Part shown: positions 1 through 7,101 of the stretch, one piece after another | How positions within the stretch are numbered: position 1 is the first letter of the stretch | Layout: every line of letters starts with the position of its first letter | Source: Streptomyces griseocarneus | Lineage (GTDB): Bacteria; Actinomycetota; Actinomycetes; Streptomycetales; Streptomycetaceae | Assembly: GCF_014655595.1 (NCBI RefSeq) | Contig: NZ_BNBL01000004.1 | Span: forward strand, 186,001 to 250,000 | Reading direction: 5' to 3' | DNA length: 64,000 nt | The notes under the pieces: model-generated | What the model saw: the letters and a program-made list of their open reading frames with translations, nothing else | Database searches by the model: none | What the model was told of the DNA's origin: nothing | Program-made: the position numbers and the translations under genes

Positions 1-407
1 GTGCGGTAGGCGGCCACCAGCGGCTGCTCCCGGCCGCCGGGGTCGGTGAGCACGGCGCCGTCGGCGGCCGCGGCCCCGTCCAGTGCCTCGTGCAGCGCCC
101 GTACGGCCGCCGGTGCCAGGAACGGCAGGTCCGCCGAGAGGACGAGCACCCGCTCGGCCGTGACCCGGCGCAGGCCGGCGTCCAGCCCCGCGAGGGGGCC
201 GCCGCCCGGGGGCTCCTCGCGGGCCCAGGTCACCGGTCGGGCCGTGGCGCGCCGTGGCCCGACCACCACCGTGCTCCCGGCGTCGCCGCAGGCGCCCAGG
301 ACCCGGTCCAGGAGCGTCCGGCCCCCGACCCGCAGCCCGGGCTTGTCCGCCCCGCCCAGCCGCCGTGCGGCGCCTCCGGCGAGCACTACCGCGTCGTAAA
401 CCGTCAT
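1..407 (-). CDS. mobA: MobA-like nucleotidyltransferase, 3' end missing
   Basis: The protein begins MTVYDAVVLAGGAARRLGG and the gene runs off the left edge of the window, so only about 135 N-terminal residues are present. The LAGG-x-RRLGG-ADKP signature at residues 9-24 is the nucleotide-binding loop of the NTP-transferase (MobA-like) family. Members add GMP to the molybdenum cofactor in the cytoplasm, although related sugar-nucleotide enzymes share this fold. It follows bkdC on the same strand after an 85-nt gap and may be read through from that operon. The family assignment is good. The exact substrate is inference because the C-terminal half is not visible. Confidence 0.75.
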   Translation of the reverse strand, partial: MTVYDAVVLAGGAARRLGGADKPGLRVGGRTLLDRVLGACGDAGSTVVVGPRRATARPVTWAREEPPGGGPLAGLDAGLRRVTAERVLVLSADLPFLAPAAVRALHEALDGAAAADGAVLTDPGGREQPLVAAYR

Positions 408-492
408 CCGTCGAGTATGGCCAGGCGTACGGGCACGGTGGGCGGACGGCCGGCGGGTCCGGCGCCGGGGCCGCCGCCGCTGCCGCTGCCGC

Positions 493-1845
493 TCAGACGG
501 TCCGCAGGAGCACCGCCGGCTGCTCGACGCAGTCGGCGACGTACCGCAGGAACCCTCCCGCCGTTCCGCCGTCGCACACCCGGTGGTCGAAGGTGAACGA
601 CAGCTGGACCACCTGTCGTATCGCCAACTCCCCGTCGTGCACCCACGGCTTGGGGGCTATCCGGCCGACGCCGAGCATGGCCGCTTCCGGGTGGTTGATG
701 ATGGGCGTGGAGCCGTCGACGCCGAACACCCCGTAGTTGTTCAGGGTGAACGTGCCGCCGGTCAGCTCGGCCGGGCTGAGCTTGCCCGCCCGCGCGGCCT
801 CGGTGAGCCGGGCCATCTCGACCGACAGCTCGACCGCGTTGCGCGCGTGCGCGTCCCGGACGACCGGCACGACCAGGCCGCGGTCGGTCTGCGCCGCGAA
901 CCCCAGGTGGACGTCGGGCAGCCGGACGATCTCCTGGGCGTCGACGTCGACGGTCGCGTTGAGCTCGGGGTACTTCGCGAGGGCCGCCGTGCAGATCCGC
1001 GCCAGGAGTGCCAGCAGGGACACCTTGGCCCCTCCGGAGGCGTTCATCGCGTGGCGGGCCGCCATCAGCTCCGTGGCGTCCGCGTCCACCCAGCACGTCG
1101 CGTCCGGGATCTCCCGGCGGCTGCGGCTCAGCTTCTCCGCGGCGACGCCGCGCGCTCCGCGCAGCGGCACGCGCAGTCCGTCGGCCGTCCGGCGGCCCGC
1201 GGCGACGCGGCGGCCGGACCGGGCTCCCGGGCGGGCCGCGTGGCCGGCGGGCGCCGCCTGCGCCTCGCGCGGCGCCGGGGCCTCGGGCACCGTCTGTGCC
1301 GCTTGCGCCGCCCGGTCGACGTCGGCGCGCAGTATCAGCCCGTCCGGGCCGGTGCCGCGCACCTGGGCGAGGTCGACGCCGCGTTCGCGGGCGAGGCGCC
1401 GGACGAGCGGGGAGATGACCGCCAGGGCGGTGGGCGCGGGGTCCGGCTCGGCCGGGCGCCCGCCGCCCTGGCCCGTCGGCCGGACCCTGCGGCGACGCGC
1501 CGCGGGGGCCTGCGTGCCGTAGCCGACCAGCACATTGCCCGAGCCCTCGCCGTCGCTCCCGCTGCCGTCGGCGTCCCCGGCGGGCGGCCGGGGCGCCGGC
1601 TCGCCGACCGCGACCGTCAGCAGCGGTGCTCCGACGGGCAGTTCCGTCCCCTCGTCGCCGAAGCGGGCGGTGACCACTCCCCCGTAGGGGCAGGGGACCT
1701 CCACCATCGCCTTCGCCGTCTCGACCTCGACCACGGGCTGGTCGACGGCGACGACGTCGCCGACGTTCACCAGCCAGCGGACGACCTGTGCCTCCGTGAG
1801 TCCTTCACCCAGGTCGGGCAGCGTGAACTCGCGCACCACGGCCAT
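493..1845 (-). CDS. bkdC: Branched-chain 2-oxoacid dehydrogenase E2 (dihydrolipoyl acyltransferase)
   Basis: This 450-residue E2 core transfers the acyl group from lipoate to CoA. Residues 1-78 form the lipoyl domain, with the lipoylated lysine K45 in the ETAKAMVEV motif. A peripheral-subunit-binding domain follows at roughly 160-195 (SPLVRRLARERGV), and the acyltransferase domain ends with the catalytic DHRVCDGG motif (H421, D425). An Ala/Pro/Arg-rich linker separates the domains. The ATG overlaps the stop of bkdB by one base (TGATG), so translation is probably coupled. With bkdA and bkdB it should supply isobutyryl-, isovaleryl- and 2-methylbutyryl-CoA for branched-chain amino-acid catabolism and for fatty-acid and polyketide starter units. 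Confidence 0.92.
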   Translation of the reverse strand: MAVVREFTLPDLGEGLTEAQVVRWLVNVGDVVAVDQPVVEVETAKAMVEVPCPYGGVVTARFGDEGTELPVGAPLLTVAVGEPAPRPPAGDADGSGSDGEGSGNVLVGYGTQAPAARRRRVRPTGQGGGRPAEPDPAPTALAVISPLVRRLARERGVDLAQVRGTGPDGLILRADVDRAAQAAQTVPEAPAPREAQAAPAGHAARPGARSGRRVAAGRRTADGLRVPLRGARGVAAEKLSRSRREIPDATCWVDADATELMAARHAMNASGGAKVSLLALLARICTAALAKYPELNATVDVDAQEIVRLPDVHLGFAAQTDRGLVVPVVRDAHARNAVELSVEMARLTEAARAGKLSPAELTGGTFTLNNYGVFGVDGSTPIINHPEAAMLGVGRIAPKPWVHDGELAIRQVVQLSFTFDHRVCDGGTAGGFLRYVADCVEQPAVLLRTV

Positions 1846-2891
1846 CAGCGCGCACCACTCTCATATTCGTCGACGGTCCATTCCGATTCCCACTGCAGGC
1901 GCGCCACCGCGTCCAGCACCCTGTCGACGCCGGGCAGATGGTGCTTCTCCAGCATGGGCGGCGGATACGGGATGTCCAGCCCCGCGACGCGCAGCACCGG
2001 TGCCTCCAGGTGGTGGAAGCAGCGTTCGGTGACGCGGGCCGCGATCTCGCCGCCCGGGCCGGCGAAGCCGGGCGACTCGTGGACGACCACGGCCCGGCCG
2101 GTGCGGCGCACGGAGGCGCAGACGGTCTCCTCGTCGAAGGGCACCAGCGACCTGAGGTCGACGACCTCCAGGTCCCAGCCCTCGGCGGTGGCCGCCTGGG
2201 CGGCCTCCATGCAGACCGGCACCGACGGCCCGTAGGTGATGAGCGTCGCGGAGGTGCCCGGCCGGCGGACGACCGCGCGGCCGATGCCGGGGACCGGCTC
2301 CGGGCGGTCGGGATCCCAGTCGGCCTTGGACCAGTAGAGCCGCTTGGGCTCCAGGAAGATGACCGGGTCGTCCGAGGCGATCGCGGCGCGCAGCAGGCCG
2401 TAGGCGTCGGCGACGGTCGCCGGAGCGACCACGTGGAGGCCGGGCGTGGCCATGTAGTACGCCTCGGAGGAGTCGCTGTGGTGCTCGACGCCGCCGATGC
2501 CGCCGCCGTAGGGGACGCGGACGGTGATCGGCATGGGCAGGGCGCCGCGCGTGCGGTTGCGCATGCGGGAGACGTGGCTGACGAGCTGCTCGAGCGCGGG
2601 GTAGGCGAAGGCGTCGAACTGCATCTCCACGACGGGCCGCAGCCCGTACATGGCCATGCCGACCGCCGTGCCGAGAATGCCGGCCTCGGCCAGGGGCGTG
2701 TCCGTGCAGCGCTCCTCGCCGAACTCCTTGGCGAGCCCGTCGGTGACCCGGAAGACGCCGCCCAGGGTGCCGACGTCCTCGCCGAGGACGTGGACGGACG
2801 GGTCGTCGGCCATGGCGTCGCGCAGGGCGCGGCCGAGGGCCTGCGCCATGGTGACGGGCTTGCGGCCGGTGTCGACAGGCGCGGTGGTCAT
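1845..2891 (-). CDS. bkdB: Branched-chain 2-oxoacid dehydrogenase E1 beta subunit
   Basis: A 348-residue E1 beta chain of the thiamine-diphosphate-dependent decarboxylase. It shows the family blocks GEDVGTLGGVFRVT, CTDTPLAEAGILG and the LEPKRLYW segment. The long reading frame on this strand extends upstream into bkdA; the start at 2891 (MTTAPVDTGRK) was chosen because it gives a 4-base ATGA overlap with the bkdA stop and a family-sized protein. It pairs with BkdA to form the alpha2beta2 E1 that decarboxylates branched-chain 2-oxoacids and acylates E2-bound lipoate. No E3 (lipoamide dehydrogenase) gene lies here; a shared E3 elsewhere is expected. Confidence 0.92.
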   Translation of the reverse strand: MTTAPVDTGRKPVTMAQALGRALRDAMADDPSVHVLGEDVGTLGGVFRVTDGLAKEFGEERCTDTPLAEAGILGTAVGMAMYGLRPVVEMQFDAFAYPALEQLVSHVSRMRNRTRGALPMPITVRVPYGGGIGGVEHHSDSSEAYYMATPGLHVVAPATVADAYGLLRAAIASDDPVIFLEPKRLYWSKADWDPDRPEPVPGIGRAVVRRPGTSATLITYGPSVPVCMEAAQAATAEGWDLEVVDLRSLVPFDEETVCASVRRTGRAVVVHESPGFAGPGGEIAARVTERCFHHLEAPVLRVAGLDIPYPPPMLEKHHLPGVDRVLDAVARLQWESEWTVDEYESGAR

Positions 2892-4057
2892 CGCTGCCTT
2901 CCTTCCTGTGGGCCGCCGTCCTGGGAGCCCGGGAACTCCCCCGCTGCGGTCAGCTCGGCTCGCAATTGTGCTTGCTGCTCGCGCAGTTGGGCAGTCTGCT
3001 CGGCGTAAACATGTGCGAACAATTCCATCGGGTCGAGCACGGGGTCCTGGTGCATCCGCTCGCGCAGGTCGGCGGCCATGCGCTCGGCAGCGTCCTGTTC
3101 GGCCCGTACGGCGCTGTCGTCGAGCAGCGCGCGGCGGGTCATCTCGCGCTCCATCAGCGCGATCGGGTCGTGCGCGCGCCAGGCCTCGACCTCGGCGTCG
3201 GTGCGGTAACGGGTGGCGTCGTCGGCGTTGGTGTGCGCCTCGACGCGGTAGGTGATGGCCTCGACCAGCGTGGGGCCCCCGCCGGCGCGGGCGCGCCGCA
3301 CGGCCTCGGAGAGGACCTCGTGGACGGCCGGGGCGTCGTTGCCGTCGACCAGGCGGCCGGGCATGCCGTAGCCGACCGCCTTGTGGGCGAGCGACGGCGC
3401 GGCGGTCTGCTTGGCGAGCGGCACGGAGATGGCGAAGCCGTTGTTCTGCACGAGGAAGACGACCGGGGCCCGCCAGACGGCGGCGAAGTTGAGCGCCTCG
3501 TGGAAGTCGCCCTCGCTGGTGCCGCCGTCGCCCACCATGGCCAGCGCCACGACGTCGTCGCCCTTGAGCCGCGCGGCGTGCGCGAGGCCGACCGCGTGGG
3601 GCAGCTGGGTGGCCAGCGGGGTGCACAGGGGGGCGATGCGGTGTTCGTGCGGGTCGTAGCCGGTGTGCCAGTCGCCGCGCAGCAGGGTCAGCGCCTCGAC
3701 GGGGTCCAGGCCCCGTACGACGGCGGCCAGCGTGTCGCGGTAGCTGGGGAAGAGCCAGTCGCGCTCCTCCAGGGCCAGGGCGGCGGCGACCTCACAGGCC
3801 TCCTGGCCGGTGGAGGACGGATAGACGGCCAGCCTGCCCTGCCGGGTCAGGGCGGTGGCCTGGGTGTTGTAGCGCCTGCCGCGCACGAGGTGGCCGTAGA
3901 GCCGCTTCAGCAGCTCCGGGTCCAGCCTGTCGGCGGCCTCGGTGCCCAGCAGACGGTAGGGCTCCGCGTCGGGCAACAGCGGCGCGGGGTCGGTACGGGG
4001 TTGCCAGGCCGGGGGCGGGGTGGGCCGGTACGAGCCGGGCTGCTCCAGAACCGTCAT
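2888..4057 (-). CDS. bkdA: Branched-chain 2-oxoacid dehydrogenase E1 alpha subunit
   Basis: A 389-residue E1 alpha chain. The thiamine-diphosphate motif is clear: GDGGTSEGDFHEAL followed about 20 residues later by QNNGFAIS. The start at 4057 (MTVLEQPGSYRP) is preceded on the coding strand by a strong GAGGAGG ribosome site, which rules out the longer upstream reading frame. It is the first gene of bkdABC. Its promoter region carries a TetR-type operator (4110-4126) and faces a divergent Lrp/AsnC regulator, so both feedback from amino acids and acyl-CoA control are plausible. Confidence 0.92.
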   Translation of the reverse strand: MTVLEQPGSYRPTPPPAWQPRTDPAPLLPDAEPYRLLGTEAADRLDPELLKRLYGHLVRGRRYNTQATALTRQGRLAVYPSSTGQEACEVAAALALEERDWLFPSYRDTLAAVVRGLDPVEALTLLRGDWHTGYDPHEHRIAPLCTPLATQLPHAVGLAHAARLKGDDVVALAMVGDGGTSEGDFHEALNFAAVWRAPVVFLVQNNGFAISVPLAKQTAAPSLAHKAVGYGMPGRLVDGNDAPAVHEVLSEAVRRARAGGGPTLVEAITYRVEAHTNADDATRYRTDAEVEAWRAHDPIALMEREMTRRALLDDSAVRAEQDAAERMAADLRERMHQDPVLDPMELFAHVYAEQTAQLREQQAQLRAELTAAGEFPGSQDGGPQEGRQR

Positions 4058-4109
4058 GGCGAGCACCTCCTCTTGGGACGAGCTTGACCGGAAAGCGACC
4101 TGCGCTCTC

Positions 4110-4126
4110 CCTACCGATTGTTCGGT
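4110..4126 (-). promoter_or_regulatory. TetR-type operator upstream of bkdA (site 1)
   Basis: Read on the bkd strand the site is ACCGAACAATCGGTAGG. It differs from sites 2 and 3 (6998-7015 and 11653-11670) mainly at one central base and one flanking base. The half sites ACCGA and TCGGT are separated by 4 nt, the layout of many TetR-family acyl-CoA-responsive operators. It lies 53 nt upstream of the bkdA start. Confidence 0.65.
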
Positions 4127-4160
4127 CGACGGCACTTTTTGGCTACAGGCGGCCCAAGCC

Positions 4161-4182
4161 TGTGGACAAACGGTTCTCCACA
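4161..4182. promoter_or_regulatory. Pair of opposed DnaA boxes between bkdA and the Lrp regulator
   Basis: TGTGGACAA at 4161-4169 is a perfect DnaA box on the minus strand. TTCTCCACA at 4174-4182 is a one-mismatch box in the other direction, 4 nt away. The pair lies between the bkdA operator and the Lrp start, about 45 kb from oriC. A regulatory or titration role is inference. Confidence 0.55.
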
Positions 4183-4227
4183 GCCTGAGATATGGGCAGG
4201 GCGTCCATGAAGGGGAGGCATGGCGGT

Positions 4228-4752
4228 ATGCCGGACGAACAGATGGCCACTTCGGGCGGCAGACCACCCGCCCGCCCGCTCGACGACATCGACCGCTCGA
4301 TTCTGCGCATGCTCCAGAGCAACGGCCGGGCCTCGATACGGTCCGTGGCCGAGCGCGTACACGTCTCGCGGGCGAACGCCTATGCGCGGATCAACAGGCT
4401 CATCGACGACGGGGTCATCCGGGGCTTCGGCGCCCGGATCGACCAGGAGCGGGCCGGGCACGGCGCGTCGGCGTACATCACCATGAAGATCGTCCAGAAC
4501 TCCTGGCGGACGGTCCGCGAACAGCTCAGAGAGCTGCCGGGGGTCGCTCACATCGCCCTGGTCAGCGGCGATTTCGACGTCCTGCTGCTGGTGCACACCA
4601 AGGACAACCGCGCGCTGCGCGAGCTGGTCCTCACCCGCATCCAGGCCATCGAGGAGGTGCTGAGCACCCGGACGTTACTGGTCTTCGAGGAGACGGACCT
4701 CAAGGAGGACCGGCACGCCGGCCAGGACCGCCCCCTCGACGAGGGCCGCTAG
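4228..4752 (+). CDS. bkdR: Lrp/AsnC-family transcriptional regulator (probable bkdR)
   Basis: A 174-residue regulator with an N-terminal winged helix (LDDIDRSILRMLQSNGRAS... SVAERVHVSRANAYARINR) and a C-terminal RAM/effector domain. Three in-frame ATGs exist; 4228 is preferred because AGGGGAGG sits 9 nt upstream. Lrp/AsnC proteins usually sense amino acids, and one divergent to bkdABC most likely controls branched-chain amino-acid breakdown. Codon 150 is TTA (4675-4677, in RTLLVFEE). TTA is very rare in Streptomyces and needs the bldA tRNA, so expression may be developmentally delayed. The stop codon lies inside the palindrome CCGCTAGCGG, which recurs downstream. Confidence 0.85.
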   Translation: MPDEQMATSGGRPPARPLDDIDRSILRMLQSNGRASIRSVAERVHVSRANAYARINRLIDDGVIRGFGARIDQERAGHGASAYITMKIVQNSWRTVREQLRELPGVAHIALVSGDFDVLLLVHTKDNRALRELVLTRIQAIEEVLSTRTLLVFEETDLKEDRHAGQDRPLDEGR

Positions 4753-4832
4753 CGGTACGCGCCGGTGGCGCCGCGTGCGCCGCCGGCCGTACGTGCGCCG
4801 CTAGCGGCCGGCCGTACGTGTGCCGCTAGCGG
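4746..4832. repeat. Short tandem repeats with CCGCTAGCGG palindromes between convergent genes
   Basis: CCGCTAGCGG occurs at 4746-4755, 4798-4807 and 4823-4832. The last two belong to a directly repeated unit of about 25 bp (4782-4807 and 4807-4832, one mismatch) containing GGCCGTACGTG. The first palindrome includes the stop of the Lrp gene and the last includes the stop of the TetR gene, so the convergent gene ends appear duplicated. It may also act as a bidirectional terminator. Confidence 0.6.
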
Positions 4833-5419
4833 TACGTGCGCAGGCCCGCGAAGGCCGTGCGGATGACGGCGTCGGCGACCTCGTCGCTGGTGGCCGCCCC
4901 GCCGCGCTCCGGGCGGTACCACTCCACCACCGAGTTGATCATTCCGAAGAGCAGCCGGGTCGCCAGCCGGACGTCCACGTCCTCGCGGAGGTCGCCGTCC
5001 GCGGCGGCCTCCTTCAGGAGCTCGGCGACCTGGTGGTCGAACTCGCGGCGGCGCTCCATCGCCCAGCGCTCGGTGCCCGTGTTGCCCCGCACCCGCAGCA
5101 GCAGCGTCACGTACGGCAGCTCGGCCATGAGCACCCCCACCGTGCGCCGGGTGACGTACTCCAGCCGGTCGATCGCCCGCCCGCCGGTGGCTCCCGGCTC
5201 GTCCAGGACGGCGAAGAGCTCGTCGAGCGCGCGGCTTATCGCCAGCCGCAGGAGCTCCTCCTTGCCCTTGACGTGGTGGTAGATCGAGGACTTGGAGATC
5301 CCGGCCGCCTTGGAGAGGTGCTCCATGGAGGTGCCGTCGTAGCCCCGCTCGTTGAACACCGTGACGGCGACCGCGAGCAGCGATTCGGGCGTGTAGGTGT
5401 CGCGCTTGGCCATGGTCAT
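4826..5419 (-). CDS. paaR: TetR-family regulator, probable PaaR-type repressor
   Basis: A 197-residue protein (195 if the second ATG at 5413 is used) with the TetR helix-turn-helix at residues 20-55 (NERGYDGTSMEHLSKAAGIS ending SSIYHHVKGKEELL) and a variable ligand-binding C-terminal domain. It starts 2 nt after the stop of the hydroxyacyl-CoA dehydrogenase gene and shares its promoter, which carries operator site 2. Known relatives repress phenylacetate genes and are released by phenylacetyl-CoA. The near-identical operators before bkdA, hbd/paaN and paaA make this protein the likely master regulator here. The ligand is inferred. Confidence 0.8.
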   Translation of the reverse strand: MTMAKRDTYTPESLLAVAVTVFNERGYDGTSMEHLSKAAGISKSSIYHHVKGKEELLRLAISRALDELFAVLDEPGATGGRAIDRLEYVTRRTVGVLMAELPYVTLLLRVRGNTGTERWAMERRREFDHQVAELLKEAAADGDLREDVDVRLATRLLFGMINSVVEWYRPERGGAATSDEVADAVIRTAFAGLRTYR

Positions 5420-5421
5420 GA

Positions 5422-6945
5422 TTACAGCAGGCTCTCTTCGACGGCCGCACGGCGGCGCAGGGGCTGGCAGGCGGCGTAGCGGCCGCCGGGGTATTCGTCG
5501 TCCAGGTTCCGCAGCACCAGGCGGACCCAGCCGTAGGTGACCGCCCGGCCCCACTCCAGGGGGCCCATCGGGTAGTTCACGCCCAGCCGCATGGCGGTGT
5601 CGGTGTCCTCGCCGCTCGCGACGCCACGGCCCACGGCGTCCTCGGCGAAGTCGGCCAGCATCGCGACCGTCCGGGCGACGATCATCCCGGGGACGTCGCC
5701 GATGACGCTGACCTTCTTGCCCAGGGCCTGGAACAGGCCGGTCGCCGCCTTCAGGTCCGCTTCGGGCACGGTCTCGGAGGCGGCGAGCGCGACACGGGCG
5801 CAGCCGCGGTAGTCCAGGGCCAGGTCGAAGGTGATGCGGGGGCTCCGGTGCGCCCCGCTCGTGGCGCCCGAGCCGTCGGCCAGGGCGAGCTCCGTGCCGC
5901 CGGGCAGCGAGATGAACCCGTCCCGCCCGGCAGGGGCGCGGTCGTGGACGACCTTGATGCCCGCCTCCTCGATCATCGCCCACAGGACGTCGGCGTTCGC
6001 GGGCAGCCGGCCGTGCCGGCCGACCGCGTCGGGGGCCGCGCACGGCTCGGCGGTGTGCGGCCGCGGGCGGTCCGCGCCCTCGGCGTGGTCGAACCAGCCC
6101 CGGCCCGACTTCCGGCCCAGCAGGCCGGCCTCGACCAGGCGCTGCTGGGCGAGCGAGGGCCGGAACTTCGGGTCGTGGAAGAAGGCCTCATGGACCGAAC
6201 GGGTGACGGCGTTGTTCACATCCTGGCCGATGAGGTCGGTCAGCTCGAAGGGCCCCATGGCGAAGCCGCCGCTCTCGCGCAGCACGGCGTCGATGGTGGC
6301 GGGGTCCGCCGCGCCCTCCTCGTGGACGCGGAAGGCCTCGGCGTAGAAGGGCCGCGCGATCCGGTTGACGATGAAGCCGGGGGTGTCGGCGCAGCTCACC
6401 GGGGTCTTGCCCCAGGCGGCCACGGTGGCCCGGGCGCGGTCGGCGGCCGCCCGGTCCGTGGCGTGGCCGCGGACGACCTCCACCAGCGGCAGCAGCGGCG
6501 CGGGGTTGAAGAAGTGCAGGCCGACGAGCCGCCCGGGCAGGCGCAGGGCGCCGCCGACGGCGGTCACGGAGAGGGAGGAGGTGTTGGTGGCGAGCAGGCA
6601 GTCGTCCCCAACGACCGATTCCAGGCGGACGAACAGCTTCTGTTTGGCGTCGAGTTGCTCGAGAATCGCCTCGATGACGAGCGCCGAGTCGGCGAGTTCG
6701 GCCGGGTCCTCGGCGGGGCGCAGGCGTTCGAGGGCCGCGTCCCGGCGGGCCGCGTCGAGCCTGCCCTTGTCCACGAGGCGGTCGAGGCGGGCGGCGATGC
6801 CGCGCCCGGCCTCCGCCGCGCGGCCCGGCGCGGCGTCGTACAGCCGCACGGGATGCCCTGCGAGCAGGGCGACCTGGGCGATGCCCTGGCCCATGGTCCC
6901 GGTACCGACGACCGAGACGGTGCGGGCCGGGTCGATTGCGGTCAT
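5422..6945 (-). CDS. paaH: 3-hydroxyacyl-CoA dehydrogenase (PaaH/Hbd type)
   Basis: This 507-residue enzyme oxidises 3-hydroxyacyl-CoA with NAD. The N-terminal Rossmann loop is VVGTGTMGQGIAQVALLAG at residues 11-29. Two C-terminal helical 3HCDH domains follow (the first around NRIARPFYAEAFR, a second near NYPMGPLEWG), giving the longer two-domain form seen in phenylacetate clusters. The start at 6945 has a GGGGAGG ribosome site about 8 nt upstream. In phenylacetate breakdown PaaH oxidises 3-hydroxyadipyl-CoA; general butyrate metabolism is an alternative. It is divergent from paaN, and their shared promoter region holds a DnaA box and a TetR-type operator. Confidence 0.88.
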   Translation of the reverse strand: MTAIDPARTVSVVGTGTMGQGIAQVALLAGHPVRLYDAAPGRAAEAGRGIAARLDRLVDKGRLDAARRDAALERLRPAEDPAELADSALVIEAILEQLDAKQKLFVRLESVVGDDCLLATNTSSLSVTAVGGALRLPGRLVGLHFFNPAPLLPLVEVVRGHATDRAAADRARATVAAWGKTPVSCADTPGFIVNRIARPFYAEAFRVHEEGAADPATIDAVLRESGGFAMGPFELTDLIGQDVNNAVTRSVHEAFFHDPKFRPSLAQQRLVEAGLLGRKSGRGWFDHAEGADRPRPHTAEPCAAPDAVGRHGRLPANADVLWAMIEEAGIKVVHDRAPAGRDGFISLPGGTELALADGSGATSGAHRSPRITFDLALDYRGCARVALAASETVPEADLKAATGLFQALGKKVSVIGDVPGMIVARTVAMLADFAEDAVGRGVASGEDTDTAMRLGVNYPMGPLEWGRAVTYGWVRLVLRNLDDEYPGGRYAACQPLRRRAAVEESLL

Positions 6946-6967
6946 GGCAGTGATCCTCCCCGATGAG

Positions 6968-6976
6968 TTGTCCACA
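6968..6976 (+). promoter_or_regulatory. Perfect DnaA box between paaH and paaN
   Basis: TTGTCCACA matches the Streptomyces DnaA box exactly and lies 21 nt from operator site 2. One such 9-mer could be chance, but the same pairing occurs at the bkdA and paaA promoters. Confidence 0.5.
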
Positions 6977-6997
6977 GGTTCGCCGGGCCCCCTTGTC

Positions 6998-7015
6998 CCG
7001 ACCGATCGTTCGGTT
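6998..7015 (-). promoter_or_regulatory. TetR-type operator between paaH and paaN (site 2)
   Basis: On the minus strand it reads AACCGAACGATCGGTCGG, identical over 18 bp to site 3 upstream of paaA. It lies between the divergent starts of paaH (6945) and paaN (7102), so one bound repressor could control both. Confidence 0.7.
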
Positions 7016-7101
7016 ACTGTATCCACCGGGGGTGCTGTCGGTCCCCCGTTATCTGTCGGTCCCCCGTATCGGAGCCCCGCTCGACGAGGAGTTGGTCAGA
7101 C

